From NCBI RefSeq assembly GCF_000935025.1, contig NZ_CP010836.1:2170001-2234000 (forward strand): a DNA stretch of 64,000 bases. The letters run 5' to 3'. This DNA comes from Sphingomonas hengshuiensis (GTDB lineage: Bacteria > Pseudomonadota > Alphaproteobacteria > Sphingomonadales > Sphingomonadaceae). The position numbers and the translations under genes are program-made. A model generated the notes under the pieces. The model was given only the letters and a program-made list of their open reading frames with translations. It had not been told where the DNA came from and did no database searches. Of this stretch, positions 36,053 through 45,112 are shown in pieces (the first letter of the stretch is position 1; each line of letters starts with the position of its first letter).

Positions 36053-36451
36053 TCAGCGCCGCGTGACGATCGGCTTTGCATAGACCGGCGTATGCGCGCC
36101 CTTGCCCACCGGCTTGCGCGCGAGCAACGGGTCGATCGCGATATCGAACGCCACGCCCACCCTGCCCTCGGCAGCCCAGGCGATCTTGCCCTTCACCCAG
36201 CCCACGCCGCGAACCTCGATCTCGACGGGCGTATCGCGCGCGACGGGTGCTGCATATTCGGCCATCAACCCGCCGGGCGACAGGTTGCGGACGCGGACCT
36301 GCTCCACCGCGTCGCTGCCGTCGACGCGGAACTGCGCGCCCAGCAACAGGCTGTCGCGGGAACCGCTGCGCTGGCCGTTGAAATCATCGGCGGAAATCGC
36401 GCTCAGGGGGTCGTTCGGAAATTGATCCATCGACTGTGCTCGTACGCCCAT
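36053..36451 (-). CDS. PilZ domain protein
   Basis: A 132-residue cytosolic protein with a single PilZ domain. The motif RVRNLSPGGLMAEY (D/N-x-S-x-x-G) and a preceding Arg region (RSGSRDSLLLG) mark the c-di-GMP pocket, and VGVAFDIAID closes the barrel. The initial RxxxR is not textbook, so ligand binding is not assured. An alternative start is the ATG at 36430. It would couple c-di-GMP levels to motility, adhesion or cell-cycle output. Confidence 0.8.
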   Translation of the reverse strand: MGVRAQSMDQFPNDPLSAISADDFNGQRSGSRDSLLLGAQFRVDGSDAVEQVRVRNLSPGGLMAEYAAPVARDTPVEIEVRGVGWVKGKIAWAAEGRVGVAFDIAIDPLLARKPVGKGAHTPVYAKPIVTRR

Positions 36452-36536
36452 TGCAACTCACGCACCAATAGACCCGCAATCCCTGTCAAAACCGTTAACC
36501 GCACGCAAAGGTACGCGGCTTCGAAGTCGTTTCGGA

Positions 36537-37001
36537 CTATTCTTCGCGCGACACTTTCTCGTTACGCTCGTGGCGCTCCTGCGCCTCGACGGTCATCGTC
36601 GCGATCGGACGCGCTTCGAGCCGCGCGAGCGAAATCGGTTCGCCGGTGACTTCGCAATAGCCATATTCGCCCTCTTCGATTCGACGCAGCGCGGCGTCGA
36701 TCTTCGAGATCAGCTTGCGCTGGCGATCGCGGGTGCGCAGTTCGATCGACCAGTCGGTCTCGCTCGATGCGCGGTCGGTCAGGTCGGCCTCGCGCAGCGA
36801 GTCGGTCTGTAGCTGGTTGAGCGTGCCCGCCGCCTCGCGGTAAATCGCGTCCTTCCATGCCAGCAGCTTGTCGCGGAAATACTCCGCCTGCCGCGGGTTC
36901 ATGAAAGGTTCGTCGCTGCTCGGACGATATCCGTCGCCATCATTGGCAGCCGACGGAAGGGGTTTACCAGGTTCGTCGAAGCGATCCAAAACCGTTGCCA
37001 T
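36537..37001 (-). CDS. dksA: RNA polymerase-binding protein DksA/TraR family
   Basis: A 154-residue transcription factor that enters the RNA polymerase secondary channel and works with ppGpp. ATG at 37001 has GGAGAGTGGG upstream. Coiled coil: LLAWKDAIYREAAGTLNQLQ...LTDRASSETDW with acidic tip residues. The C-terminal region reads YGYCEVTGEPISLARLEARP, then TVEAQERHE, so only one of the four usual zinc-finger Cys remains. Cys-poor DksA is common in alphaproteobacteria and keeps function without zinc. No neighbour suggests an operon. Confidence 0.9.
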   Translation of the reverse strand: MATVLDRFDEPGKPLPSAANDGDGYRPSSDEPFMNPRQAEYFRDKLLAWKDAIYREAAGTLNQLQTDSLREADLTDRASSETDWSIELRTRDRQRKLISKIDAALRRIEEGEYGYCEVTGEPISLARLEARPIATMTVEAQERHERNEKVSREE

Positions 37002-37414
37002 CCCACTCTCCACCCAGTCGAACCGACAGCCGAGCCGCCGGTAGGACCTTTGCCCGCCCGCGCTATACTGACGCAAGAGGCTATAAACAAGCGCGGTAAT
37101 CGGCGGCCCGTCGCTTCTAAAATCCCATAAAGAGGGGGAAATTAGCCGATGCTGAACCGAAACGGCTGGAACTGCGGCGATTTACGGTTTCGAAAGGCAG
37201 CCCGCGCGCCCGCGCGAGGCAAAGCTGTGCCAGCATCGGACATTAACCATCACTCCACCGCCGGACCGTGCCGAAATGGCGAAAGATCACGGTTAATGGC
37301 GGTTAACGCGCTTGCACTTAATGCTTTGTTTTGCACTTTCGCTGCAGCAGTAGCGCAACCGCGCGGACGGTCCGACGGGGGGCGCGTGCCGGCAAAAGGA
37401 AGAATGGGGATAGC
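37002..37414. other. Intergenic region, 413 bases, with possible CtrA boxes
   Basis: No gene seen. It contains the dksA promoter side and the leader of the repeat-rich surface protein. TTAACCAT at 37243-37250 equals the CtrA half-site consensus, and TTAA-(6 bases)-TTAA at 37293-37306 is one base short of the CtrA spacing. Two TTGCACTT strings occur at about 37313 and 37331. Confidence 0.5.
37243..37306 (+). promoter_or_regulatory. Candidate CtrA-binding sites
   Basis: TTAACCAT (37243-37250) and TTAATGGCGGTTAA (37293-37306), 110 to 170 bases before the surface-protein start. CtrA, the alphaproteobacterial cell-cycle regulator, binds TTAA-N7-TTAA or TTAACCAT. The AT-rich TTAA words stand out in this GC-rich genome. 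No -10/-35 pair was confirmed. Confidence 0.35.
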
Positions 37415-38497
37415 ATGTCGGTTCGCATGGCCTTGGCTAAACTCTGCGCCTGCGCCTGCGGGGGCGCGGTAGTCGGCGGCAGCGGAGTCTATGTCTCCGA
37501 GCGCGTCCAGCAGCCCCGCGTCGCCAAGCATTATGTCGTCGCGAAGAAGCGGGTCGTCCGCAAGACGGTACGCCGGACCACACCCCGCGTCGTGCGCCGC
37601 ACCGTCACGACGACCACCAGCCAGGGCCAGCCGCAGGTGGTCGTGCTCACGGCACAGGGCGCGCCGATCCCGCTTCCCCCCTCCAGCGGCGTGGCGGTCT
37701 CGGGCGCGAGCGGATCGGGCAGCGCGGGCGTGATCGGCGGATCGGGCGGCGGCGGCTTCATGGGCGGGTTCTTCGCCGGCGGGTTCTTCGGAAGCTCCGG
37801 CGGTTCGGGGGGCAGCAGTTCGGGGACCAGCAGCGGGATCAACATCGAAATCTCATCGACCTCCAGCTCCAGCGGCGGATCGACCAGCACGGGCGGGTCG
37901 TCGACTTCGACCGGCGGCTCCTCGACGTCCAGCGGTGCGGTCAGTTCGACCTCGTCGACGGGCGGATCGTCCTCGTCCACGTCCAGCGGCGCGGTCAGCT
38001 CGACCTCCTCTACCGGCGGGTCGTCCACCGGCGGATCGAGTTCGTCCACCTCGAGCGGCGGATCGAGTTCGTCCACGTCGAGCGGCGGCAGCAGCGGCGA
38101 TGTGTCTTCCTCGACATCGAGCGGCGGATCGAGCGGCGATGTGTCGTCGTCCACGTCGAGCGGGGTTTCGTCCTCGACCTCGTCGTCCACCTCCTCCTCG
38201 ACATCGAGCGGCGTTTCCTCGTCCACCTCGACCTCCAGCGGTGTCGCGTCGTCGACATCCTCCTCGTCGAGCGGGTCGAGCGGCTGGAGCAACTCGAGCG
38301 GGTGGAGCAACTCCAGCGGCTGGAATTCGAGCAGCCACGGGTCCAGCGGGCATCATGGCGGGTCGAGCGGCACCTCGTCCGGCGGTCCGGCGCCGGTCCC
38401 TGCCCCGCCGATGATCCTGTTGTTCGGGGGCGCCGCCGCCGCGCTGGTCGCGCGCAAGCGGCTGATGCGCAGGAAGGACCAGGCGGCGACCGCCTGA
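37415..38497 (+). CDS. Ser/Thr/Gly-repeat surface protein with PEP-CTERM-like C-terminus
   Basis: A 360-residue low-complexity protein. ATG at 37415 follows AAAAGGAAGAATGGGGATAGC. An N-terminal Cys/Ala segment (LAKLCACACGGAVVGGSGVY) is followed by a basic Thr/Val/Arg stretch (KKRVVRKTVRRTTPRVVRRT), a Gly-rich patch, and about 190 residues built of SSTSSGG, SSSSTSSG and STGG units, then SGWSNSSGW repeats. The tail VPAPPMILLFGGAAAALVARKRLMRRK looks like a PEP-CTERM sorting signal (Pro-rich motif, membrane helix, Arg cluster). It is probably exported, anchored and exposed, perhaps glycosylated. Function unknown. Confidence 0.75.
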   Translation: MSVRMALAKLCACACGGAVVGGSGVYVSERVQQPRVAKHYVVAKKRVVRKTVRRTTPRVVRRTVTTTTSQGQPQVVVLTAQGAPIPLPPSSGVAVSGASGSGSAGVIGGSGGGGFMGGFFAGGFFGSSGGSGGSSSGTSSGINIEISSTSSSSGGSTSTGGSSTSTGGSSTSSGAVSSTSSTGGSSSSTSSGAVSSTSSTGGSSTGGSSSSTSSGGSSSSTSSGGSSGDVSSSTSSGGSSGDVSSSTSSGVSSSTSSSTSSSTSSGVSSSTSTSSGVASSTSSSSSGSSGWSNSSGWSNSSGWNSSSHGSSGHHGGSSGTSSGGPAPVPAPPMILLFGGAAAALVARKRLMRRKDQAATA

Positions 38498-38512
38498 TCC
38501 TCCGGGGCCGAT

Positions 38513-38956
38513 TCAGTCGGCGCTGGCCACTGCTTCCTCGATCTGCGGGATGGTGTGTCCGGTCAGGTCCTTGTTGATCTCGCCGGTCAGCCGGTCGCTC
38601 ACCGTCACATGATAATGTTTGCGCAGCTCGCCCAGCGTGCGCGGCGGAGCGACGACGATCAGTGACTCGAAATCATTCCCCAGCGCGCGCTTCTTGAGCA
38701 TCTCGGCGGCTTCGGCGGCGAAACGGTCTTCGTCGAGCTGGTGGAAATCGGTCTGCTCATAGGCGCTGCGGCCCGGGCCGACGCTGGAGAAGGAGCGGCC
38801 CGGCGCATCGGTGCCCTGATCGCGCGTCGCATCGCTGTCCTGCTCGCGGTTTTCCTCGACCTGAAGGTTCGGGTGAGTCGCGTCGCCGGCGTTGCGCAGG
38901 AACAGCATCTTGCGGCCATCGGCCACCAGGACCACGGCGTCATGAGCAATTTGCAT
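38513..38956 (-). CDS. Host attachment family protein
   Basis: A 147-residue cytosolic protein. ATG at 38956 has AAGGAGACTGAT before it. The sequence begins MQIAHDAVVLVADGRKMLFL, then GRSAYEQTDFHQLDEDRFAA and FESLIVVAPPRTLGELRKHY, and ends DLTGHTIPQIEEAV. This is the host-attachment family (related to the eRF1-like baeRF fold) first linked to plant attachment in Agrobacterium-type bacteria; the biochemical role is unknown. It converges on the surface-protein gene. Confidence 0.85.
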   Translation of the reverse strand: MQIAHDAVVLVADGRKMLFLRNAGDATHPNLQVEENREQDSDATRDQGTDAPGRSFSSVGPGRSAYEQTDFHQLDEDRFAAEAAEMLKKRALGNDFESLIVVAPPRTLGELRKHYHVTVSDRLTGEINKDLTGHTIPQIEEAVASAD

Positions 38957-39045
38957 ATCAGTCTCCTTGTTTGACAATATCTTACCAACGCCGGGCCTAG
39001 CCCCAGGGTTGCGCCGCCCTCACGCCCCCGCCATAGCCTCGCGCC

Positions 39046-40320
39046 ATGCATGACATCCGCTCCATCCGGGATGATCCCGAGGCTTTCGACCGCGCTTTGG
39101 CGCGCCGTGGGCTCGCACCGCTCTCTGCCGACCTGCTGGCGCTCGACGAGCGCCGCCGCGCGCTGATCACCGAGGCGCAGACGGTGCAGGCGCGCCGCAA
39201 CGAAGCGTCGAAGGCGATCGGCGCGGCGAAGGCGCGGCGCGACGACCCCACCGACCTGATGGCCGAAGTCGCCGCGCTCAAGGAGCGGATGCCGCAGATC
39301 GACGCCGAGGAAAAGGCAGTGGGCGAGCAGCTGAACGGCGTGCTCGCGACGATCCCCAATTTGCCGTTGTCCGACGTGCCCTTTGGTCGCGACGAGGACG
39401 ACAATGCGCTGGTCGACAGCCACGGCACGCCGCGCGCCTTCGACTTCCCACCGAAGGAGCATGATGCGATCGGCCCCGCACTGGGGCTCGATTTCGAGAC
39501 CGGCGCCGCGATGTCCGGTGCGCGCTTTACGGTGGTTCGCGGGGCGGCGGCACGGCTGCACCGCGCGCTGGGGCAGTTCATGCTCGACACGCTCACCGGC
39601 GAGCATGGCTATGAGGAAGTCGTGCCGCCGCTGCTGGTGCGCGACGAGGCGCTGTTCGGCACCGGGCAGCTGCCCAAATTCGCCGAAGACCTGTTCCGGA
39701 CCACCGATGGCCGCTGGCTGATCCCCACCGCCGAAGTCAGCCTGACCAACATCGTCGCGGGCAAGATCCTCAGCCAGCAGGAACTGCCGCTGCGCTTCGC
39801 CGCGCTCACCGCCTGTTTCCGCTCGGAGGCGGGCGCGGCGGGGCGCGACACGCGCGGCTATATCCGCCAGCATCAGTTCGAGAAGGTCGAGATGGTGTCG
39901 ATCGTCACCCCCGACGCCTCCGAGGCCGAGCATGAGCGGATGACGTTGTGCGCCGAGGGTATCCTCGACACGCTCGGCCTGCCCTTCCGCCGGATGAAGC
40001 TGTGCACCGGCGACATGGGGTTCACGGCGGCGCGCACCTATGACCTTGAAGTGTGGCTGCCCGGACAGGACCGCTATCGCGAGATTTCGAGCTGTTCGAC
40101 CTGCACCGATTTCCAGGCGCGGCGGATGAACACGCGCTACCGGCCCGAGGGCGAGAAGGGCACGCGCTTCGTCCACACGCTCAACGGATCGGGGCTCGCC
40201 GTGGGTCGCACGCTCGTCGCGGTGCTGGAGAATTACCAGCAGGCCGGTGGTTCGGTCGCGGTGCCCGAGGTGCTGCGGCCCTATCTGGGCGGGCTCGAAC
40301 TGCTGGAGGCACGCGGCTGA
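39046..40320 (+). CDS. serS: Seryl-tRNA synthetase
   Basis: A 424-residue class II synthetase charging tRNA-Ser with serine. An N-terminal antiparallel coiled coil (about residues 30-95) is followed by the catalytic core: [35 protein letters not shown], motif 2 [26 protein letters not shown], and motif 3 [18 protein letters not shown]. Full length. The surE gene follows, sharing one base. Confidence 0.97.
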   Translation: MHDIRSIRDDPEAFDRALARRGLAPLSADLLALDERRRALITEAQTVQARRNEASKAIGAAKARRDDPTDLMAEVAALKERMPQIDAEEKAVGEQLNGVLATIPNLPLSDVPFGRDEDDNALVDSHGTPRAFDFPPKEHDAIGPALGLDFETGAAMSGARFTVVRGAAARLHRALGQFMLDTLTGEHGYEEVVPPLLVRDEALFGTGQLPKFAEDLFRTTDGRWLIPTAEVSLTNIVAGKILSQQELPLRFAALTACFRSEAGAAGRDTRGYIRQHQFEKVEMVSIVTPDASEAEHERMTLCAEGILDTLGLPFRRMKLCTGDMGFTAARTYDLEVWLPGQDRYREISSCSTCTDFQARRMNTRYRPEGEKGTRFVHTLNGSGLAVGRTLVAVLENYQQAGGSVAVPEVLRPYLGGLELLEARG

Positions 40321-41084
40321 TGCGCATCCTGCTCACCAATGACGATGGCTATCACGCCCGCGGGCTGGCGGTGCTGGAGCGGATCGCGCGGACGATCTCC
40401 GACGACATCACCGTGGTTGCGCCCGCCGAGGAACAATCGGGCAAGGGCCGCTCGCTGACGCTGACCGAGCCGTTCCGCGTGCGCCGCCATGCCGAGAACC
40501 GCTATGCGGTTCGCGGCACCCCGACAGACTGTGTGATGTTCGCTTTGGCCGAGGTTATGGCCGATGCGAAGCCCGATCTGATCCTGTCGGGGGTCAATCG
40601 CGGCGGAAATCTTGCAGAGGATGTGAGCTATTCCGGGACAGTTTCGGCGGCGATGGAAGGCGCGCTCGCCGGAATCCGGTCGGTCGCGCTGAGCCAGCGT
40701 TACGAGTCGACCGGCATGGGCGACCAGGTCCCGTTCGACACCGCCGAGGCCTGGGGGGCGCGCGCGCTGCTCCCGCTGCTCGACATGGAATGGGCGCCCC
40801 GAACCCTCGTAAATATCAACTTTCCCCCTGTGGCGGCGGACGCGGTGCAGGGAATCAAGCCGGTCGCGCAGGGGCTTCGCGACTATGGCCGGGTCGCGAT
40901 GGACAAGCGCGTCGACCCGCGCGGATTCACCTATTACTGGCTCGCAATGGGACGTTTGCCGATGGTGCCGCTGCCCGACACCGACCTCGAGGCAATAGAA
41001 AACGGCTTCGTCACAGTCACTCCGTTGCATTTAGACCTCACGCATAGAGACTCGCTCGAGAGACTGGTTGGCGTTTATAGTTAA
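40320..41084 (+). CDS. surE: 5'/3'-nucleotidase SurE
   Basis: A 254-residue metal-dependent survival phosphatase that dephosphorylates nucleoside monophosphates. [16 protein letters not shown] carries the Asp-Asp metal site; EEQSGKGRSLTL and LSGVNRGGNLAEDVSYSGTVSAA are the other family motifs. The ATG overlaps the serS stop (TGATG). The order serS-surE-nlpD-like is conserved in alphaproteobacteria. Confidence 0.96.
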   Translation: MRILLTNDDGYHARGLAVLERIARTISDDITVVAPAEEQSGKGRSLTLTEPFRVRRHAENRYAVRGTPTDCVMFALAEVMADAKPDLILSGVNRGGNLAEDVSYSGTVSAAMEGALAGIRSVALSQRYESTGMGDQVPFDTAEAWGARALLPLLDMEWAPRTLVNINFPPVAADAVQGIKPVAQGLRDYGRVAMDKRVDPRGFTYYWLAMGRLPMVPLPDTDLEAIENGFVTVTPLHLDLTHRDSLERLVGVYS

Positions 41085-41087
41085 TGG

Positions 41088-42191
41088 ATGAGTGAGATTG
41101 GGGAGGGTCGCCGCCGGTTAGGAGCGGCGCTGGTGCTGGGGGCGATGCTGTCCGGCTGTATTCCGAGTACGGGGTATCGGGGCGAAGTCTATGACCGCCC
41201 AGCACCCGATCCGCGTGCACAGCCGCGCGCTTCGCAGCAGGAGCAGCCGGCGTTCGAGCGGCGATCGATCGACCAGGACATCCGCGCGTTGCCCGCGCCC
41301 CCGCCCGCCTGGGAAGCCCGCACCGTCGTCCCCGACGCGCGGCGGGTGGCGGCGAGCAGCTATGTCGTCCAGCGCGACGATTCGCTGCGCGGCATCGCGG
41401 TCAAGACCGGCGCGGGATCGGAGGCGATCGCACGCGCCAATGGCATCCGTCCGCCCTATATGCTCCGTCCCGGCCAGCGGCTGCTGATCCCCGGCGGGCT
41501 CTATCATCAGGTCCGCGCCGGCGACACGGGGATCGCGATCGCGCGCGCCTATGGCGTGTCCTGGTCGCGGGTGATCACCGCGAACGCACTGGAGGAGCCC
41601 TATGTCCTGCGCATGGGGCAGCGGCTGCTGATCCCCGACACGGGGCCAGAAACGCGCGAGCAGCGCGCCGCGCGCTTCCATATCGACATCGACGATATCC
41701 TGACCGGCGGCGAACCCGCCCTCGCGCGCAACACGCAGCCCACGGCGCCGACCGCCTCTTCGGCGCGCGTGCTGCCGCCGACCGCGGCGGTGAAGGCGCC
41801 GGTGCGGCTGACCGGGCAATTCGCGTGGCCCGCGCGCGGCAACCTGATCAAGCGCTTCGGTCCGGGCGCCAGCGGCGAGCGGAGCGACGGGATCAAGATC
41901 GCGGTCCCGCTCGACACGCCGGTCCTCGCCGCAGCGGACGGCGTCGTCGCCTATGTCGGCAGCGACGTCCCGGCGCTGGGCGGGCTGGTGATCCTGAAGC
42001 ACGGGGCCGGCTGGACCAGCGTGTACGGCCATGCCAGCCAGCTGCTTGTCCAGCGCGGACAAGCGGTTAAGAAGGGTCAGATGATCGCGCTTTCAGGCAA
42101 TTCGGGATTTGCGGACCGTCCGGAGCTCCATTTCGAGCTTCGCGAGGGCCGTACCCCCGTCGATCCGGTCCCCCGCCTGCCGCCGCGCTGA
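41088..42191 (+). CDS. LysM and M23 (LytM) domain lipoprotein, NlpD/EnvC-like
   Basis: A 367-residue envelope protein. A lipobox AMLSGC at residues about 19-24 predicts lipidation. Two LysM domains (about residues 93-135 and 139-183, each ending GQRLLIP) bind peptidoglycan. The C-terminal LytM domain has SDGIKIAVPLDTPVLAAADG, VYGHASQLLV and LHFELREG. The first zinc His (HxxxD) is not present (ERSDGIK), so the domain is probably not catalytic and, like NlpD/EnvC, would activate amidases during cell division. Starts three bases after surE. Confidence 0.9.
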   Translation: MSEIGEGRRRLGAALVLGAMLSGCIPSTGYRGEVYDRPAPDPRAQPRASQQEQPAFERRSIDQDIRALPAPPPAWEARTVVPDARRVAASSYVVQRDDSLRGIAVKTGAGSEAIARANGIRPPYMLRPGQRLLIPGGLYHQVRAGDTGIAIARAYGVSWSRVITANALEEPYVLRMGQRLLIPDTGPETREQRAARFHIDIDDILTGGEPALARNTQPTAPTASSARVLPPTAAVKAPVRLTGQFAWPARGNLIKRFGPGASGERSDGIKIAVPLDTPVLAAADGVVAYVGSDVPALGGLVILKHGAGWTSVYGHASQLLVQRGQAVKKGQMIALSGNSGFADRPELHFELREGRTPVDPVPRLPPR

Positions 42192-43201
42192 TGCCGGTGC
42201 TGCCCCCGGCAACGCTCAAGCGCAAATCGGGCATGCCGGTGTGGCTGGCGATCGGCTGGCGAGTCGGGGCGGTGCTGGCGCTGCTCGCGCTGGCGATCGG
42301 CGTGCACTGGCTGGAGCGTGACGGGTTGAAGGACATGGCCGACGGGCATGTCAGCTTCCTCGACATCATCTATTTCACGTCGATTTCGATCACCACCACC
42401 GGCTATGGCGACATCGTGCCGGTGACGACCAGCGCGCGGATGTTCGACGCGCTGGTCGTCACGCCGATCCGCATCTTCGTGGTGCTGCTGTTCATCGGCA
42501 CGGCGTATAATTTCGTGCTCAAGCGAACCTGGGAAAAATGGCGGATGGCAGCGATTCAGCGCAACCTGACCGGCCACATCATCGTGGCGGGATTCGGCAA
42601 GACCGGGTCGGAGGCGGTCGACGAGCTGGTCGCGCGCGGCACCGATCCGGCGAAGTTCGTGGTGATCGACGCCGACGCGGATTCGATCGCGCGGGCGCAT
42701 GCCTGTGGCTGCACGGTGCTGCTGGGCGATGCGACGCGCGACGCGGTGCTCGCCGATGTGCGGATCGAGCGGGCGGAGGCGATGATCGTGGCGGCGGGGC
42801 GCGACGACACCTCGATCCTGATCACGCTGACCGCGCGCCACCTCGCCCCGAATCTGCCGATCAGCGTGATCGTGCGCGCGGAGGATAACGAACTGCCCGC
42901 GCGCGCGGCGGGGGCGACCACGGTGATCAACCCGGTAAGCTTTGCCGGGCTGCTGCTCGCGAGTTCGTGTACCGGGCCGCACATCGCCGATTATCTGCTG
43001 GACCTCGCCTCGATCCATGGCCGAGTCGCGCTGGCCGAGCGCACCGTCGCGCCGCACGAAGTGGGCAAGCCGCTGTCGGCGCTCGACACCGGGCTGGGGC
43101 TGCGCGTCTATCGAGACGGAAAGCCGTACAGCTTCGCCGAGCCCGAGGCGCAGGCGCTGCAAGCGGGGGACGGAATCGTGGAGATCGTCACGCGTTCGTG
43201 A
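42191..43201 (+). CDS. Potassium channel with RCK/TrkA-N domain
   Basis: A 336-residue inner-membrane channel. Two transmembrane helices flank the pore loop with filter TTTGYGDIVPVT (about residues 66-77). The cytoplasmic RCK part has the Rossmann motif IIVAGFGKTGSEAV, VIDADADSIARA and GDATRDAVL. A TrkA-C-like end gates on ligand (DTGLGLRVYRDGKPY). The ATG shares its A with the stop of the M23 gene. A very strong hairpin follows the stop. Confidence 0.92.
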   Translation: MPVLPPATLKRKSGMPVWLAIGWRVGAVLALLALAIGVHWLERDGLKDMADGHVSFLDIIYFTSISITTTGYGDIVPVTTSARMFDALVVTPIRIFVVLLFIGTAYNFVLKRTWEKWRMAAIQRNLTGHIIVAGFGKTGSEAVDELVARGTDPAKFVVIDADADSIARAHACGCTVLLGDATRDAVLADVRIERAEAMIVAAGRDDTSILITLTARHLAPNLPISVIVRAEDNELPARAAGATTVINPVSFAGLLLASSCTGPHIADYLLDLASIHGRVALAERTVAPHEVGKPLSALDTGLGLRVYRDGKPYSFAEPEAQALQAGDGIVEIVTRS

Positions 43202-43203
43202 GT

Positions 43204-43311
43204 CTGTTTCAGCTTCACTGAAACAGGGCGGCACCGGCCCGCTCCCCCACCCGGCCACCCATAGAATACACTGCCGTTGGGTGGCCGGGTGGGGGAGCGG
43301 GCCGGTGCCGC
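43204..43311. repeat. Very strong inverted repeat/terminator-like structure after the K+ channel gene
   Basis: First a short hairpin, CTGTTTCAG-cttca-CTGAAACAG (43204-43226). Then two perfect 34-base complementary arms, 43228-43261 (GCGGCACCGGCCCGCTCCCC...) and 43278-43311, around a 16-base AT-richer centre. It would form a cruciform or a stable RNA hairpin and could act as terminator between the channel and the DUF486 gene. It may be a mobile palindromic repeat; a GGGCCGGTGCCGC string of the same kind occurs near 2963-2975. Confidence 0.85.
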
Positions 43312-43368
43312 TCAGCGACGCTGAAAACGAATCTTGACGCGGCGCCGACGTAGGCGTTGAGGCGCGAC

Positions 43369-43728
43369 ATGAGCAGCGCCCTCCTTGCCCGCCTCCTCCC
43401 CGTGCTGATGCTGATCGCGTCGAACGTCTTCATGACCTTCGCCTGGTACGGGCACCTCAAGTTCAAGCACACGCCGCTGCTGATCGTGATCCTGGTGAGC
43501 TGGGGAATCGCGTTCTTCGAATATTGCCTGGCCGTGCCCGCCAACCGGATCGGCAGCGGGGTGTATTCCGCAGCCCAGCTCAAGGGGATGCAGGAAGTCA
43601 TCACGCTGACCGTATTTGCGGGCTTTTCGGTGCTGTATCTGGGGCAGAAGATCACCGTGAACCACCTGATCGGCTTCGCGCTGATCGCAGCGGGGGCATG
43701 GTTCCTGTTCCGCACCCCTGCGGTCTGA
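43369..43728 (+). CDS. DUF486 family membrane protein (DMT-like)
   Basis: A 119-residue protein with four hydrophobic helices: [56 protein letters not shown], and [15 protein letters not shown]. The core YGHLKFK and [16 protein letters not shown] identify DUF486, related to small multidrug-resistance/DMT proteins. Function unknown. ATG at 43369 preferred over a TTG four codons earlier. Confidence 0.88.
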   Translation: MSSALLARLLPVLMLIASNVFMTFAWYGHLKFKHTPLLIVILVSWGIAFFEYCLAVPANRIGSGVYSAAQLKGMQEVITLTVFAGFSVLYLGQKITVNHLIGFALIAAGAWFLFRTPAV

Positions 43729-43768
43729 CTGGCAATTTCCTCAGAAATCCCTATGTGCGGCGCCAATC

Positions 43769-45106
43769 ATGGCAACCAAACTCCCCGAGGCGCCCCGCGT
43801 GGGCATGGTGTCGCTCGGCTGTCCCAAGAACCTGGTCGACAGCGAGCGTATCCTGACAAAGCTGCGTAGCGACGGCTATGCGATGTCGCCCGACTATGCC
43901 GGGGCCGATGTCGTGCTCGTCAACACCTGCGGATTCCTCGACAGCGCGAAGGAAGAATCGCTCGAGGCGATCGGCGAGGCGATCGCCGAGAATGGCCGCG
44001 TCATCGTCACCGGATGCATGGGCAAGGAGGCGGAGGTGATCCGCGCGCGCTTCCCCAACGTCCTCGCCGTGACCGGTGCGCATCAATATGAGGAAGTCGT
44101 CGGCGCGGTCCACGAAGCGGCACCGATGCCGCCCAGCGCGTTCCTCAACCTCGTGCCCGACAGCGGGCTGAAGCTCACGCCGCGCCATTACAGCTATCTG
44201 AAGATCTCGGAGGGCTGCAACCATCGCTGCGCCTTTTGCATCATCCCGTCGATTCGCGGCGACCTTGTCTCGCGCCGCCCCGACGCGATCCTGCGCGAGG
44301 CCGAGAAGCTGGTCGAGGCGGGGACCAAGGAGCTGCTGGTCATCAGCCAGGACACCTCCGCCTATGGCATCGACATCCGCAAGCAGCCGCGGATGTGGAA
44401 GGGGCAGGAAGTCATTCCCCACATGACCGACCTTGCCCGCGAACTCGGCAAGATCGCGCCCTGGGTCCGGCTCCATTATGTCTACCCCTACCCCCATGTC
44501 GACCAGGTCATCCCGCTGATGGCCGAGGGGCTGGTGCTCCCCTATCTCGACATTCCGTTCCAGCACGCCTCCCCGCGTGTGCTCCGCGCGATGAAGCGCC
44601 CCGCCAACGAAGCCAAGGTGCTCGAACGGCTGGCGGCGTGGCGTGAGATTTGCCCGGACATCACGATCCGCAGCTCGTTCGTCGTCGGCTTTCCCGGCGA
44701 GACCGAGGAGGATTTCCAGTATCTGCTAGACTGGCTCGACGAGGCCCAGCTCGACCGCGTCGGCGCCTTCCGCTTCGAGCCCGTCGAGGGCGCGCAGGCG
44801 AATGACTTTGAGGGCCAGGTACCCGAGGCGGTCAAGGAAGAGCGCTATGCCCGCGTGATGGAGCGCACCGCCGCGATCTCCGCCGCCAAGCTCCAGGCAA
44901 AGATCGGCCGCACGCTCGAAGTGCTCATCGACGAAGTCGGTGACGAAGGCGCGACGGGCCGCAGCCAGGCCGATGCACCCGAAATCGATGGCGAGGTGTT
45001 CCTGCGCGACGCCAGCCACCTCCGCCAGGGCGATATCGTCCGGGTGGAAATCGAAGACGCCGACGAGCATGATCTGTTCGGCGTTCCCCTTCCCGCGCAA
45101 ATGTGA
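43769..45106 (+). CDS. rimO: Ribosomal protein uS12 methylthiotransferase RimO
   Basis: A 445-residue radical-SAM enzyme that adds a methylthio group to an Asp of ribosomal protein S12. The UPF0004 domain has SLGCPKN, NTCGF and TGCMG, ligands of the auxiliary cluster. The radical SAM cluster is CNHRCAFC, and [11 protein letters not shown] and a C-terminal TRAM domain (LEVLIDEV...[11 protein letters not shown]) complete it. Full length. DUF6481 follows six bases later. Confidence 0.97.
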   Translation: MATKLPEAPRVGMVSLGCPKNLVDSERILTKLRSDGYAMSPDYAGADVVLVNTCGFLDSAKEESLEAIGEAIAENGRVIVTGCMGKEAEVIRARFPNVLAVTGAHQYEEVVGAVHEAAPMPPSAFLNLVPDSGLKLTPRHYSYLKISEGCNHRCAFCIIPSIRGDLVSRRPDAILREAEKLVEAGTKELLVISQDTSAYGIDIRKQPRMWKGQEVIPHMTDLARELGKIAPWVRLHYVYPYPHVDQVIPLMAEGLVLPYLDIPFQHASPRVLRAMKRPANEAKVLERLAAWREICPDITIRSSFVVGFPGETEEDFQYLLDWLDEAQLDRVGAFRFEPVEGAQANDFEGQVPEAVKEERYARVMERTAAISAAKLQAKIGRTLEVLIDEVGDEGATGRSQADAPEIDGEVFLRDASHLRQGDIVRVEIEDADEHDLFGVPLPAQM

Positions 45107-45112
45107 GATTCC

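Noticed and set aside
37850..38340. CRISPR-like repeats in the Ser-rich region
   Set aside because: Repeats are short, codon-phased and uneven, with no unique spacers; they encode SSTSSGG units.
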